A stretch of DNA of 64,000 nt from Paenibacillus pabuli (GCF_023101145.1 NZ_CP073714.1:3596001-3660000), one strand, 5' to 3'. Shown: positions 1 through 9,870, counted from the stretch's first letter. The notes: a model not told the origin generated them from the sequence alone. Program-made: numbers and translations.

Positions 1-1
1 T

Positions 2-718
2 AATGTAACTGAACTGCTGGACCCGGAAAAACTCGCAATACGACGTATCGCGGATGACGGGCAAATGATCTCCATTCCAAATGGGAAGTTCAATCAAAAA
101 TCGGAACAAATCATTTTCAAAACACGGCAAAACGGAGTTTACGCAATTACTCAGGATATTCGAACATTTAAGGATATACAGCAGCTATCATGGGCCCGCC
201 ATGCCATCGAAGTTCTGGTGTCCAAAGGGGTTATTCATGGAATGTCAGAGGCAGAATATCAGCCTCAATCCATGATCCGCCGAGCGGATTTCGTAACCCT
301 CCTTACCAATGCCTTGGAATTACAACCTGATCAGGGAACCAAGGTGGAACGCTTTGCCGATGTACCAGAGCATGTTTATTACGAACAGTCCGTGAATACC
401 GCAAGAACGCTGGGCGTCATTCAAGGGGCAGGCGCCGATCAATTCTCGCCAGCCTCTCCAATTACCCGGGAAGAAGCAGCGGTTATGGTCTACCGGGCTA
501 TGCAAGTGATCGGGATGCAGTCTCTTCCAGAAGATGAACCCGGTTTGGGTGACTATAAAGATACTCATTTGATTAAGGCATATGCCCGCGATGCCATTGA
601 TTCATTAACCAGATCAGCCATTATGGAGGGGAGTAATGGCAGCTTCCATCCGGAAGATACACTGACTCGTGCTGAGACCGCAGTGCTGCTGTATCGTTTA
701 TACAACCGTTTGCCTTAA
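2..718 (+). CDS. SLH-domain cell-surface protein, C-terminal part (5' end outside window)
   Basis: The frame is open to the left edge, so the gene begins outside the window; the first internal ATG at 65 is not the true start. The last 238 residues hold three S-layer homology domains, around visible residues 60-105, 115-165 and 182-236. Each has the family pattern of a W/Y-rich helix, a G-x-I-x-G turn and a T/R-x-E motif (ITREEA in the second, LTRAET in the third). SLH triplets bind pyruvylated secondary cell wall polymer, so this end anchors an exported protein to the envelope. What the N-terminal part does (enzyme, adhesin or structural) cannot be seen. Degenerate first repeat: the usual TRAE is replaced by IRRADF. 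Confidence 0.85.
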   Translation, partial: NVTELLDPEKLAIRRIADDGQMISIPNGKFNQKSEQIIFKTRQNGVYAITQDIRTFKDIQQLSWARHAIEVLVSKGVIHGMSEAEYQPQSMIRRADFVTLLTNALELQPDQGTKVERFADVPEHVYYEQSVNTARTLGVIQGAGADQFSPASPITREEAAVMVYRAMQVIGMQSLPEDEPGLGDYKDTHLIKAYARDAIDSLTRSAIMEGSNGSFHPEDTLTRAETAVLLYRLYNRLP

Positions 719-764
719 ATCTTCCAGTAGGATCGAAATGGAGCAAATGAGGAGAGTGAAACGC

Positions 765-1988
765 ATGGCTAAAATTACACGGATAGAATGCATACGTACA
801 AGACATGACGGAAGCTGGACAATTGTGAAGATTTCGACGGATCAGGATGGTCTTTATGGACTGGGCTCCGCTTCCGATCTTTATAATCCTGAAGCGGTGG
901 TACAGGTCATCGAACAACTTCTGGCACCATTACTCATGGGGAGGGATGCATCCCAGATTGAAGATTTGTGGCATCTCATGCATATGAGCGGATATTGGAG
1001 AAACGGAGCAATTCTTCAGACCGCCATTGGTGGAATTGATATGGCACTGTGGGATATCAAGGGCAAGGAAGCAAATCTTCCGGTATATCAATTGTTGGGA
1101 GGGGCCTGCCGTTCGGCAGTTCCCTGTTATGGCCATGCCGGAGGCGCTGATATCAGCGAGCTGAAAGAAGATGTTTCTCGTTTTATGGAAGAAGGGTATA
1201 CGGTCATTCGAGTGCAGATGGGAGGTTACGGAGGCGGGGGATTTGTCAGCGGCAAGGATGCGAATTTGCCACGCGAGCCATGGAGCAGCGGTCCTGTATT
1301 CGATGAACATGCGTATCTGCAAGCCATTCCTGACATGTTCGAGAAGCTGAGGCTGGAATTCGGGAACGGGCTTCAATTTACCCATGATGTGCATGAACAT
1401 CTTTCTCCCATTCATGCCATTCAACTGTCGAAGCGGCTTGAGCCTTATCATCTTTTCTTTCTGGAAGATGCACTTGCTCCGGAACAAATCGGATGGTATC
1501 GACAGCTTCGTCAGCAAAGCGCGACGCCGCAGGCAGTGGGAGAGTTATTTGTGAATCCTCAGGAATGGACCGGTCTGATTCAGGAGAAGTTGATCGATTT
1601 TATCAGAGTTCGGGTATCGAAAGCAGGCGGAATCAGCGCTTGCCGCAAGATCGCTACAATGGGAGAAGCCTATGGAGTACGTACAGCCTGGCAGGAGGGC
1701 GGGGAGAATGATCCCGTTAACCAGGCAGCTGCTGTCCATCTGGATATGGCTCTGTGGAACTTTGGGATCCAGGAAATCAATCATTTTAAACCTCAGGAGT
1801 TGCAGGCTTTCCCGGGACATATCGTCAGAGAGGGCGGATATCTGTATCCTTCCAATAAACCGGGACTAGGCATTGAACTGGATGAAGTGAAGGCCGAATC
1901 ATTACGAAGTGACTCGTGGGATACCAACAAATATTATCGGCCGTATCCTCTGGACCGCAAAGCGGATGGGACATTGGTTCGACCATAA
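765..1988 (+). CDS. Enolase-superfamily sugar-acid dehydratase, ManD/RspA type
   Basis: 407 residues, the usual length of mandelate racemase/muconate lactonizing enzymes. The start at 765 is chosen because GAGGAGAG lies 9-15 bases upstream; in-frame ATGs at 669 and 738 lack this. Family marks: a GGIDMALWDIKGK segment in the N-terminal capping region, CYGHAGG, the THDVHEH strand that carries a metal ligand and the catalytic Asp-x-His, FLEDAL, and the C-terminal NFGIQE block. This subgroup dehydrates sugar acids such as D-mannonate or D-gluconate to 2-keto-3-deoxy acids. The usual TAWH motif reads TAWQ here, so the exact substrate is open. It stands 34 bases before an NAD-dependent dehydrogenase, and the two may form one sugar-acid pathway. 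Confidence 0.8.
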   Translation: MAKITRIECIRTRHDGSWTIVKISTDQDGLYGLGSASDLYNPEAVVQVIEQLLAPLLMGRDASQIEDLWHLMHMSGYWRNGAILQTAIGGIDMALWDIKGKEANLPVYQLLGGACRSAVPCYGHAGGADISELKEDVSRFMEEGYTVIRVQMGGYGGGGFVSGKDANLPREPWSSGPVFDEHAYLQAIPDMFEKLRLEFGNGLQFTHDVHEHLSPIHAIQLSKRLEPYHLFFLEDALAPEQIGWYRQLRQQSATPQAVGELFVNPQEWTGLIQEKLIDFIRVRVSKAGGISACRKIATMGEAYGVRTAWQEGGENDPVNQAAAVHLDMALWNFGIQEINHFKPQELQAFPGHIVREGGYLYPSNKPGLGIELDEVKAESLRSDSWDTNKYYRPYPLDRKADGTLVRP

Positions 1989-2022
1989 CAAAGTTGCAAG
2001 AATAGACAGGAGAGATATAGGA

Positions 2023-2859
2023 ATGAAGACGATTGCAGTTACAGGCGGAGGCGGTAAGCTGGGTTCACAGGTCATTGAGAAGCTGCAATTACAGGGTTAT
2101 GATGTCGTATCGCTGGATAATCACCTGTCAGACCGGGGCCGCTGCAGACAGATTATTGTCGATCTGAACGATTATGGTCAAGTCGTGGGAGCGCTTGCCG
2201 GAGTGGATGCCATCATCCATCTGGCTGCGATTCCTGCGCCGCTTCACTACCCGCACACCTATATTTTCGCTAATAATACTCTTTCCGGCTACCATGTGCT
2301 GGAGGCGGCCTCTTTGCTCGGTATAGAAAAGGTGGTCATGGGCTCCAGCGAATCATCCTACGGGTTTGCCTGGGCAAACAAGTCCTTTGCACCCGATTAT
2401 TTCCCAGTGGATGAACAACATCCGCAGCAGCCGCAGGAATGTTACGGTCTGTCCAAGATCGTTAATGAGGCCACTGCCGAGATGTTTCATCGGAGAAGTG
2501 GGATGCAGGTCATTTCACTCCGTTTTTCGATGATTGTGGGACCGGGAGAGTACAGTCATCTGGCTATTACGAAGGCGGAAACATTCAAGCACATATTGTG
2601 GAGTTACATTGATATTAGAGATGCCGTCGATGCGTGTTTGGCTGCTCTATATGTCAAATATGATGGGGCTGTTCACGTTAATGTTACCGCTAATGATACG
2701 TTAAGCGATCGCCAAACGGCAGAACTGCTGAACACCTTTTATCCCGATGTAAAAGACCTGCGGACATCTTTCTCTAATCGAGAAGCCATTGTCAGCAATG
2801 GAATGGCAAAAGAGGTTCTATCCTGGGGACCGAAGCATTCGTGGACGGATGAAGAATAG
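2023..2859 (+). CDS. NAD(P)-dependent sugar epimerase/dehydrogenase (extended SDR)
   Basis: 278 residues. Start at 2023 follows AGGAGAGATATAGGA; a longer frame from 1909 would overlap the upstream gene by 80 bases. The N-terminus has the Rossmann motif GGGGKLG, then DLNDY and IHLAA, a catalytic Ser region (GSSESSYG) and the catalytic Tyr-x-x-x-Lys as YGLSK at about residue 144. Uronate dehydrogenases and UDP-sugar epimerases share this build; the short length and lack of an obvious nucleotide-sugar region favour a free sugar or uronate substrate, but that is inference. It probably shares a transcript with the ManD-like dehydratase 34 bases upstream. Confidence 0.78.
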   Translation: MKTIAVTGGGGKLGSQVIEKLQLQGYDVVSLDNHLSDRGRCRQIIVDLNDYGQVVGALAGVDAIIHLAAIPAPLHYPHTYIFANNTLSGYHVLEAASLLGIEKVVMGSSESSYGFAWANKSFAPDYFPVDEQHPQQPQECYGLSKIVNEATAEMFHRRSGMQVISLRFSMIVGPGEYSHLAITKAETFKHILWSYIDIRDAVDACLAALYVKYDGAVHVNVTANDTLSDRQTAELLNTFYPDVKDLRTSFSNREAIVSNGMAKEVLSWGPKHSWTDEE

Positions 2860-2898
2860 GCGTAGCTCACACGTAACTCAAATGAATAGGGGGATATT

Positions 2899-4590
2899 AT
2901 GCTAAATTCCATGCAAAAAAACAAGAGGGTATTGGCTTTTGCAAGTGCGGCATTATTGTTTCTTACGTTGTGTTTGTCTATTTCTCCTTCCATCGTGTCG
3001 GCAGCATCCGCGTTTAATCAAACGCAGGCTTCCAGTTACAACAGTCAATCCGGGGTTCAGCTCGAAAGTTCAAGCGAGGGCGGGCAAAATGTCGCATTTA
3101 TCGACAACGGCGATTACATTGTATTCAACAATGTGGATTTTGGCAGCGGTGCCAATTCAATCGACGTGAGAGTGGCCAGCAATAACAGTGGCGGTACGAT
3201 TGAGGTCCGTCTGGATAGCCTAAACGGGACACTTGCGGGTACTGTTGCAGTTCCAGGTACGGGTGGATGGCAATCCTGGCAAACCAAATCCGGGTCGATC
3301 AGTGGTGCCACTGGTGTACACACGGTCTATCTTAAATTCACTGGCGGAACCGGAAATTTGTTCAATCTTCTCTGGTTCAAATTCAGTTCATCCGCTGCAG
3401 GCAGCGGAGGCGATGTCATAGGCAAACTGTATGCCGGATATCAAGGCTGGTTCAACGCAGCTGGAGACGGCTCGCCGAACGGAGGCTGGGTGCACTGGTC
3501 CAAAAATAGCAGTGCTCCATCAGCAAATAACACTGTGAATTTCGAACTGTACCCGGACCTTCGGGAATATTCCAAGCTGTATCAGACAAGTTTGGCGAAC
3601 CTCGGCAATGGTTCTCCTGCCAAGCTGTTCTCCTCATACGATCAGGAAACGGTTAACAAGCATTTTGAGTGGATGCAGACCTACAATATTGACGGGGCGG
3701 CATTGCAACGGTTCGGTGCAGATGAGAGCGATACACCTAACAATTGGAAAAGCAACCGGGACAGCGTAGCCGTCAAAGTTAAGAATGCAGCGGAAGCCTA
3801 TAATCGCAAGTTCTATGTCATGTACGACATTACGGGAATGAATGCGAGCAATTGGGTGCAGGCGGTCAAGCATGACTGGACGACCAATGTCGTGAACAAC
3901 ATGCACCTTCCATCATCTTCGGCCTATGCAAAGCAGAACGGCAAGATGGTGGTCTGCATCTGGGGTATTGGGTTTACGGATCGTCCGGGTACTGCTTCAG
4001 AAGCGGCCGATTTAATCGGTTGGTTTAAGAACCAGGGGATCTATGTCATCGGCGGCGTGCCTACGTATTGGAGAACGGGTAACAATGACTCCCGATCCGA
4101 CTTCATGAACGTCTACAAATCGTTGGATATGATCTCGCCTTGGTCCGTTGGCCGCTTCGGTAATATTCAGGAAGCCGACAATTTCAAAACAAATTTACTT
4201 CAGCCTGACCTGGCCTTCACCCAGCAGAATGGAATTGATTATCAGCCCGTTATCTGGCCGGGTTTCGCATGGTCCAACATGACCGGTGGTGCAAAAAACC
4301 AAATCCCGCGTTTACATGGTGACTTCATGTGGAGGCAGGCCTACAATCTGAAGAGTATTGGTATCAATACCGGATATATCGCGATGTTTGACGAATACGA
4401 TGAAGGTACTGCCGTTGCTAAGGCGGCAGAGAACAGCTCCATGATTCCATCCAATCAATATTTTCTGTCGCTAGATGCCGACGGTGTAGCTGTATCTTCG
4501 GACTTTTATCTCCGACTTGCAGGGGACATCAACCGCATGTTCAAAAACCAGATTCCAGTGACGGCAAACCATCCAACGAGTCATCAATAG
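2899..4590 (+). CDS. Secreted CBM6 plus GH99-like (GH71/GH99 superfamily) glycosidase
   Basis: 563 residues; the start follows AGGGGGATATT. Residues 1-35 form a signal peptide ending near VSAAS. Residues 36-155 resemble a family 6 carbohydrate-binding module (GGQNVAFIDNGDYIVFNNVDF, then PGTGGWQSWQT). From about residue 175 comes a TIM-barrel enzyme starting KLYAGYQGWF. Near residue 495 it carries DEYDEGT, which lines up with the NEWHEGT motif that holds the two active-site glutamates of GH99 enzymes; both Glu are kept. GH99 members cut alpha-mannosides from within, but GH71/99-like proteins in Paenibacillus are mostly uncharacterised, so substrate is unknown. The GH43 gene starts 50 bases downstream, which suggests joint attack on hemicellulose. 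Confidence 0.75.
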   Translation: MLNSMQKNKRVLAFASAALLFLTLCLSISPSIVSAASAFNQTQASSYNSQSGVQLESSSEGGQNVAFIDNGDYIVFNNVDFGSGANSIDVRVASNNSGGTIEVRLDSLNGTLAGTVAVPGTGGWQSWQTKSGSISGATGVHTVYLKFTGGTGNLFNLLWFKFSSSAAGSGGDVIGKLYAGYQGWFNAAGDGSPNGGWVHWSKNSSAPSANNTVNFELYPDLREYSKLYQTSLANLGNGSPAKLFSSYDQETVNKHFEWMQTYNIDGAALQRFGADESDTPNNWKSNRDSVAVKVKNAAEAYNRKFYVMYDITGMNASNWVQAVKHDWTTNVVNNMHLPSSSAYAKQNGKMVVCIWGIGFTDRPGTASEAADLIGWFKNQGIYVIGGVPTYWRTGNNDSRSDFMNVYKSLDMISPWSVGRFGNIQEADNFKTNLLQPDLAFTQQNGIDYQPVIWPGFAWSNMTGGAKNQIPRLHGDFMWRQAYNLKSIGINTGYIAMFDEYDEGTAVAKAAENSSMIPSNQYFLSLDADGVAVSSDFYLRLAGDINRMFKNQIPVTANHPTSHQ

Positions 4591-4640
4591 ACATTTAGAG
4601 CATGATTTTAGCAAGGAAGTTTACGTTCAGGAGGACTTAT

Positions 4641-5969
4641 ATGACTACTAACCATAATGGCTTTCAAACCACACGCCAAAAGACTACATCCATGAATCCA
4701 GCAATCACATCTATTTATACAGCAGACCCATCTGCTCATGTATGGAATGACGGTAAAATTTATATTTACGCTTCTCATGATATGGACCCAGCCCGAGGCT
4801 GTGATCTCATGGACAGATATCATGTATTTTCCTCGGAAGATATGGTTCACTGGTTGGACGAAGGGGAAATACTCCGTTCGGATGACGTTTCCTGGGGCAG
4901 ACCGGAGGGCGGCTTCATGTGGGCGCCTGACTGTGCGTACAAGAATGGGACCTATTACTTCTATTATCCGCATCCGAGCGATTCGAACTGGAATGATTCC
5001 TGGAAAATCGGGGTTGCCACCAGCAGTTACCCGGCACATGGCTTTACGGATCAGGGATATATCGAGGGTCTTGGCGGGTTTGCATTGATTGACCCATGTG
5101 TACTTGTAGACGATGACAACAGCGCCTATATCTATTATGGTGGCGGCAGTGTCTGTTTGGGAGGCAAGCTCAATGAAGATATGGTATCCCTGGAAGATGG
5201 CATGACAGAAATGCAAGGGCTTGAAGACTTTCACGAAGCAGCCTGGGTATTCAAAAGAAACAATCTGTATTACCTTACCTATGCGGATAATCTGGAAGAC
5301 AACAACCGTATGAGATACGCAACAAGCGAAACCCCGCTTGGTCCGTGGACGTATCGTGGCATTTTTTTGGAGCCAACCGGCTGTTCGACGACCCATGGTT
5401 CTGTAGTGGAATTCAAAGGACAATGGTATCTTTTTTATCACAATCAAGCCATATCTGGGGAGGGCACACTTCGCAGCGTATGTATTGACTATCTGGAGTT
5501 TAATGAGGATGGTTCCATCAGACCTGTGGTTCAGACGAGGGAGGGTGTGTCCTCCGTCGGTCTAGCTCCGGTTCCTGCCCAGCAACGGAAGATTTATGCG
5601 GGCGCAGCTAGCCAAGTTTTTGGTGGCGCTGAAATCAGGAAATTGCAATCCGGGCAAACCGTGGTCGGGAATCTTCAATCCTCAGAAGCGTACGCTTTGT
5701 TTAAAAATGTAGATGGAGGCGAAGGCGGCAGAGCATCGGTTGAGCTTCAGTATGCGACAGGCGAGCGACTGGCCAAATTGCATCTGACGGTCAATGACAA
5801 GGACTATTCCTTGCTGAATGCGCTATCTACTGGCGGTTTGCAGGAATTTGGCGGGGTCACCAATATCACCGTTCCTTTGGAGCAAGGTAATGTTAACACA
5901 ATCAAAATTTCAGGTGGACATGGCGAGATCAATCTTTTAAGTCTCACCGTTACCCCGTTGTTTGATTAA
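4641..5969 (+). CDS. GH43 glycosidase (arabinofuranosidase/xylosidase type) with C-terminal beta-sandwich
   Basis: 442 residues. The start at 4641 has CAGGAGG seven bases upstream; the frame opens at 4602 without a site. No signal peptide is visible, so the enzyme is probably cytoplasmic. The five-bladed propeller residues of GH43 can be placed: general base Asp in TADPSAHVW (residue 29), Asp in LIDPCVLVDDD (about 146) and acid Glu in FHEAAWVF (about 198). After residue 320 a CBM6-like domain follows (GGEGGRASVELQY). The family cleaves arabinose or xylose from xylan-derived oligosaccharides. The gene ends in a strong terminator, closing the 765-5969 unit. Confidence 0.82.
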   Translation: MTTNHNGFQTTRQKTTSMNPAITSIYTADPSAHVWNDGKIYIYASHDMDPARGCDLMDRYHVFSSEDMVHWLDEGEILRSDDVSWGRPEGGFMWAPDCAYKNGTYYFYYPHPSDSNWNDSWKIGVATSSYPAHGFTDQGYIEGLGGFALIDPCVLVDDDNSAYIYYGGGSVCLGGKLNEDMVSLEDGMTEMQGLEDFHEAAWVFKRNNLYYLTYADNLEDNNRMRYATSETPLGPWTYRGIFLEPTGCSTTHGSVVEFKGQWYLFYHNQAISGEGTLRSVCIDYLEFNEDGSIRPVVQTREGVSSVGLAPVPAQQRKIYAGAASQVFGGAEIRKLQSGQTVVGNLQSSEAYALFKNVDGGEGGRASVELQYATGERLAKLHLTVNDKDYSLLNALSTGGLQEFGGVTNITVPLEQGNVNTIKISGGHGEINLLSLTVTPLFD

Positions 5970-5995
5970 TACGTAACAAACGGGCTAGACGTCTA

Positions 5996-6026
5996 AACCT
6001 CAGGAGAGTTTTCCTGAGGTTTTTTC
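5996..6026 (+). terminator. Rho-independent terminator after the first GH43 gene
   Basis: A perfect 10-bp stem, AACCTCAGGA (5996-6005) with TCCTGAGGTT (6012-6021), loop GAGTTT, followed by a T run. Confidence 0.9.
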
Positions 6027-6258
6027 TTGTTTATATGAACGAGTGAGTTCTAATAAATGATAAGCACTTTTTTCCAACAAAATGCCAAATAAATGACAAC
6101 GAAATGTTATTTCTATTTGTAACGGCTTACTTTATGCTAGATTTCAACACCTGCTGAAGAGGCTGGACAATGTCTGTAAATATGGTTATGACGGTTAGCG
6201 TTGTGCAGAAGAAAACAAAGTTCCTCAGATGTAAGACAGCAGAGAATCTTGATGTAAT

Positions 6259-6272
6259 TGTAAGCGGTAACA
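6259..6272 (+). promoter_or_regulatory. CcpA (cre) site before the large GH43 gene
   Basis: TGTAAGCGGTAACA matches the cre consensus TGWAANCGNTNWCA at all defined positions. It lies 26 bases before the GTG start, where bound CcpA would block elongation or initiation, so the enzyme should be repressed by preferred sugars. Confidence 0.85.
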
Positions 6273-6297
6273 AAGAAACTGACTAGGAGGAAATCAT

Positions 6298-8769
6298 GTG
6301 AGAAAAAAGAGTAGATTTATGTTCACGCTGTTGGTCATTTTATTAATGGTTTCGTCGGTACCACTCCCTGCCACAGCCTATCAAAATCCGCAAACCTTAC
6401 CGGATGAATGGGGACAATATGGACTCGGTGACCCCTATGTATTGAAATTCAATGGATACTACTACCTGTATGTAAGCACTAGAGATACGGACGATGGTGT
6501 TAAAGTCTGGAGCTCCAAAGACCTTGTGAACTGGTCGTATCGTGGATTAGCTGCCACAGATCCTATTACGCACGGAGCTTATGCTCCTGAGGTCATTTAT
6601 TGGAATGGCATGTTCTATATGTATACATCACCTGCCGGAAAAGGTCATTACGTACTGAGCAGCACGAGTCCTACCGGACCCTTCAATGTAGTCACTGGCA
6701 ATCTTGGAAAGTCGATTGACGGTAATGTGTTCATTGACGATGATGGCTCGTTCAGCTTCTATCACGCCGCGCAAGGCCGCATCGATGCAGCACCGATGAG
6801 CAGCCCCACTGAGATCGGAGCGAGTGCTTCAACAGGAGTCGGGATGGGAGGCTGGACGGAGGGTTCAACCGTCTTCAAACGAAATGGAAAATACTATATG
6901 ACCTATACAGGTAACCACGTATTTAGCAAAGGATATCGGGTGGATGTGGCAGTTAGCACCACAGGTCCAAGGTCAGGATATGTAACTGATAGCACAAACC
7001 CGGTATTAATTCGTACAGAGGGCCCAACCGTGGGATTGGGACACAACTCGGTAGTTACAGGACCTAACCTGGATACTCACTATATGATGTATCATAATTT
7101 GGAAGGCAACGGAATAATCGGACCGCTGCGGCATCTGAACATGGACCGAATTGTATGGAACAACGACAAGATGATCGTGCAAGGTCCGACTTCAACGGAT
7201 CAACCCAATCCGGAAATGCCGGTTTTCTACGACTACTTCGATCGTTCTGCGATCGGGAGCAATTGGTCCAATGTGAATGGCGGGAATTGGGGCATCTACA
7301 ATCAGGAACTCATGTGGCAAAATTCTATGGGCAGCTCAACTTGGTATAAACAAGTGACGGCTTCAAGAAGCGCAGCTGATTATACCGCTGAATTTAACAT
7401 GAAGGAAATGAATCGGGGTACGTCCACCAATCCGAGATACGGCGCTACATTCTCTTATACGGATGAGAATAATTATGGAGTTGCATTGATCAGTTCGAAA
7501 AACAAAAGACTTGAGACATTTTTCCGAATTAACGGAGTGGATCAGGCTTGGCAAACATTCGATCTGCCTGCCGACTTCAATTATTCGAAATGGCATAACA
7601 TACGGATAGAAAAATCGGGATCAACGTTTAAATACTACGTAGATGGCATGTTTAAAGCAACGCGTACCGCCAATGTAGGTGCAGGCAAAATTGGTGTTCT
7701 GACAGAGGATACGCATGCGGACTTCGGCTACACTGCCTTTAATAACGATGTGAATGGAAGCAGTGCATGGAATGCTTCCAAGCCGATTCCAGGCACAATC
7801 GAGGCTGTTCATTATATGAAAGGTGGCGAAGGTGTCGCTTATCACGATACAACGGCTGGGAATCTGGGCGGAGCTTATCGGACCGATGCCGGAGATATTC
7901 GCCTGAATAACGAAGGACTGTTTAACTTAGGCTGGAATCAGACCGGAGAATGGTATAAATACAAAGTAAACGTGGAGTCAAGTGGATACTATGATATTGA
8001 TTTTCGTATGGCTACCTCGTTGGACGGGGCCCAAATCCGGCTGTGGGATGGTACGACCGACTTAACGGGTATCGTCAATATACCTAATACGGGTGGATGG
8101 GATAATTGGAAAACCGTATCGAAGAAAAAGGTCTATTTAAACGCAGGGCAGCGGGAGTTAAAGGTTGAATTCGTAACAGGCGAGGCCGATTTCTCAAGAA
8201 TGACGTTTCAGAAAAATGCTGATGTGACAAGCTTAAGCGATAATTTTAACGACGGAGACGATAACGGATGGACCAGGTTTGAAGGAACTTGGGCGGTAGA
8301 GAACGGTGAATACAGTGCAGCGAGCTCCGGACCTGCCAAATCCACAATCGGGGATTCGCAATGGGCAGATTATACGGTGGAGTCCGATATCAAGATGATC
8401 GATACAGGGGGTGACGGAGGCTTGCTCGTCAGAGTATCCAACGCATCCCACGGCACGGAGCGAGGCCAGAACAATTATGATGCTCTACAAGGATATTACG
8501 CCTATCTGACTACAAGCGGAGTCAGTCTGGGCAAGATGAATTATAATTGGGCCCTGCTCAAGAGCAATGCACAATCGTATTCAACCAATACCTGGTATCA
8601 TATGAAAGTTGTCGTTAAGGGCACAAACATCAAAGTTTTTGTGGATGACATGGTCAACCCGAAGATCGATTATACCGACAACAGCCTGAATCCGTTCACG
8701 CATGGCAAAATCGGTGTCAGAACAGCTAATAAGCACACGCATTTCGATAATGTATCTGTTTCTCCTTGA
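6298..8769 (+). CDS. Secreted multidomain GH43 glycosidase with CBM6 and two LamG-like modules
   Basis: 823 residues with a GTG start seven bases after AGGAGG; an ATG two bases earlier is followed directly by a stop. Residues 1-27 are a signal peptide. Residues 35-310 are the GH43 propeller: base Asp in LGDPYVLK (45), Asp in SIDGNVFIDDD (about 141) and acid Glu in GWTEGSTVFK (about 189). Residues 320-490 look like a concanavalin-type sandwich, 505-645 a CBM6 module (EAVHYMKGGEGVAYHD, NIPNTGGWDNWKTV), and 650-823 a second sandwich (FNDGDDNGWTRFEGTW). Such proteins remove arabinose or xylose side groups from plant cell wall polymers outside the cell. Its own terminator and cre site make it a single-gene unit. 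Confidence 0.85.
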   Translation: MRKKSRFMFTLLVILLMVSSVPLPATAYQNPQTLPDEWGQYGLGDPYVLKFNGYYYLYVSTRDTDDGVKVWSSKDLVNWSYRGLAATDPITHGAYAPEVIYWNGMFYMYTSPAGKGHYVLSSTSPTGPFNVVTGNLGKSIDGNVFIDDDGSFSFYHAAQGRIDAAPMSSPTEIGASASTGVGMGGWTEGSTVFKRNGKYYMTYTGNHVFSKGYRVDVAVSTTGPRSGYVTDSTNPVLIRTEGPTVGLGHNSVVTGPNLDTHYMMYHNLEGNGIIGPLRHLNMDRIVWNNDKMIVQGPTSTDQPNPEMPVFYDYFDRSAIGSNWSNVNGGNWGIYNQELMWQNSMGSSTWYKQVTASRSAADYTAEFNMKEMNRGTSTNPRYGATFSYTDENNYGVALISSKNKRLETFFRINGVDQAWQTFDLPADFNYSKWHNIRIEKSGSTFKYYVDGMFKATRTANVGAGKIGVLTEDTHADFGYTAFNNDVNGSSAWNASKPIPGTIEAVHYMKGGEGVAYHDTTAGNLGGAYRTDAGDIRLNNEGLFNLGWNQTGEWYKYKVNVESSGYYDIDFRMATSLDGAQIRLWDGTTDLTGIVNIPNTGGWDNWKTVSKKKVYLNAGQRELKVEFVTGEADFSRMTFQKNADVTSLSDNFNDGDDNGWTRFEGTWAVENGEYSAASSGPAKSTIGDSQWADYTVESDIKMIDTGGDGGLLVRVSNASHGTERGQNNYDALQGYYAYLTTSGVSLGKMNYNWALLKSNAQSYSTNTWYHMKVVVKGTNIKVFVDDMVNPKIDYTDNSLNPFTHGKIGVRTANKHTHFDNVSVSP

Positions 8770-8828
8770 ACCGGAAGCTAAGCGTTGAGAATGAAACGGT
8801 TGTTACGAGAACTGAATCTTATAAAAAG

Positions 8829-8850
8829 GTCGCCAATTGGCGGCTTTTTT
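8829..8850 (+). terminator. Terminator after the secreted GH43 gene
   Basis: Stem GTCGCC/GGCGGC with one G-T pair, loop AATT, then six T. It uses the same GTCGCC core as the terminators near 11050 and 55300. Confidence 0.88.
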
Positions 8851-8952
8851 GCCTTCCTCTGATCTCCTTCACCACCGCCATTTCCCATTAGCTAATCCGA
8901 CCCATTTCATTGATAATTAAATGATGTATACGTCAGGAGAGGGTGGCTGGTA

Positions 8953-9870
8953 ATGAAAAGTAGTGATCTGCTCATTGGATCTCATGTATCCTTTGGAGGT
9001 AAAGAAATGCTTCTGCAGGCGAGTAAGGAAGCCGCTTCTTATGGTGCAACCACATTTCTGATGTATACCGGCGCACCTCAGAATTCGAAAAGAAAACCTA
9101 TTTCGCAATATAATATAGAAGCAGGCCATATTCATATGAAGCAGCAGGGCATTTCCAATATTGTCGTGCATGCTCCATTCCTCATTAATCTGGCCAACAG
9201 TTACAAACGAGAAGTATTTGATTTTAGTGTACAATTCCTGCGGGATGAGATTGAGAGAACGGCTTCACTTGGATCAAATCAGCTTGTTCTTCATCCCGGT
9301 GCCCATGTTAACGCAGGGGTAGACATCGGCATTCGGCAAATTATCCGGGGATTAAACGAAGTATTACAGGACGACAATTACTCTGAGGTCCAGATTTCGT
9401 TGGAGACGATGGCTGGAAAAGGAACAGAATGTGGAGCAAGCTTTGAAGAACTGGCACAGATTGTCGATGGCGTGCAGCGGAATGAACGACTCTCCATATG
9501 TCTGGATACTTGTCATGTTCATGATGCCGGATACGATATTGTTCATCATTTTGATGGGGTTCTGGAGCAATTTGACAAGGTACTAGGCCTTGATCGATTG
9601 AAAGTGCTGCACATCAATGATTCCAAAAATGTGCGGGGATCGAGGAAAGATCGCCATGAGAACATTGTGCATGGACATATCGGGCTTCAAGCTTTGGATT
9701 ATATCGTGCATCACCCCCAGCTTGTGTCACTTCCAAAACTGCTTGAGACGCCGTCGATTGGCAAAATAAAATATAAAAGTGCACCTTATCAACATGAAAT
9801 TTCCCTGTTAAGAAGAGAGTGCTCCGAGCCTGTGCAGAAGGAAGAGGATTCTTTAGCAAACATTAAATAG
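8953..9870 (+). CDS. nfo: Endonuclease IV (AP endonuclease, deoxyribonuclease IV)
   Basis: 305 residues, slightly longer than the usual 280-300 because of a charged tail. The start follows AGGAGAGG. The family pattern is clear: [10 protein letters not shown] at the N-terminus, [48 protein letters not shown] and [10 protein letters not shown]; the histidines, Glu and Asp in these blocks bind the trinuclear zinc centre. The enzyme cuts DNA 5' to abasic sites in base-excision repair. The stretch [20 protein letters not shown] is the family signature with GS in place of the more common PLGS. It forms a single-gene unit upstream of yojF. Confidence 0.95.
   Translation: MKSSDLLIGSHVSFGGKEMLLQASKEAASYGATTFLMYTGAPQNSKRKPISQYNIEAGHIHMKQQGISNIVVHAPFLINLANSYKREVFDFSVQFLRDEIERTASLGSNQLVLHPGAHVNAGVDIGIRQIIRGLNEVLQDDNYSEVQISLETMAGKGTECGASFEELAQIVDGVQRNERLSICLDTCHVHDAGYDIVHHFDGVLEQFDKVLGLDRLKVLHINDSKNVRGSRKDRHENIVHGHIGLQALDYIVHHPQLVSLPKLLETPSIGKIKYKSAPYQHEISLLRRECSEPVQKEEDSLANIK

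Larger units (their letters stand above)
5970..6297. other. Intergenic region between the two GH43 genes
   Basis: 328 bases. It holds the terminator at 5996-6026 and the cre site at 6259-6272, listed separately, and the AGGAGG ribosome site at 6285-6290. The remainder is A/T-rich with no open frame; a clear sigma-A promoter with good spacing was not found by eye. Confidence 0.6.
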
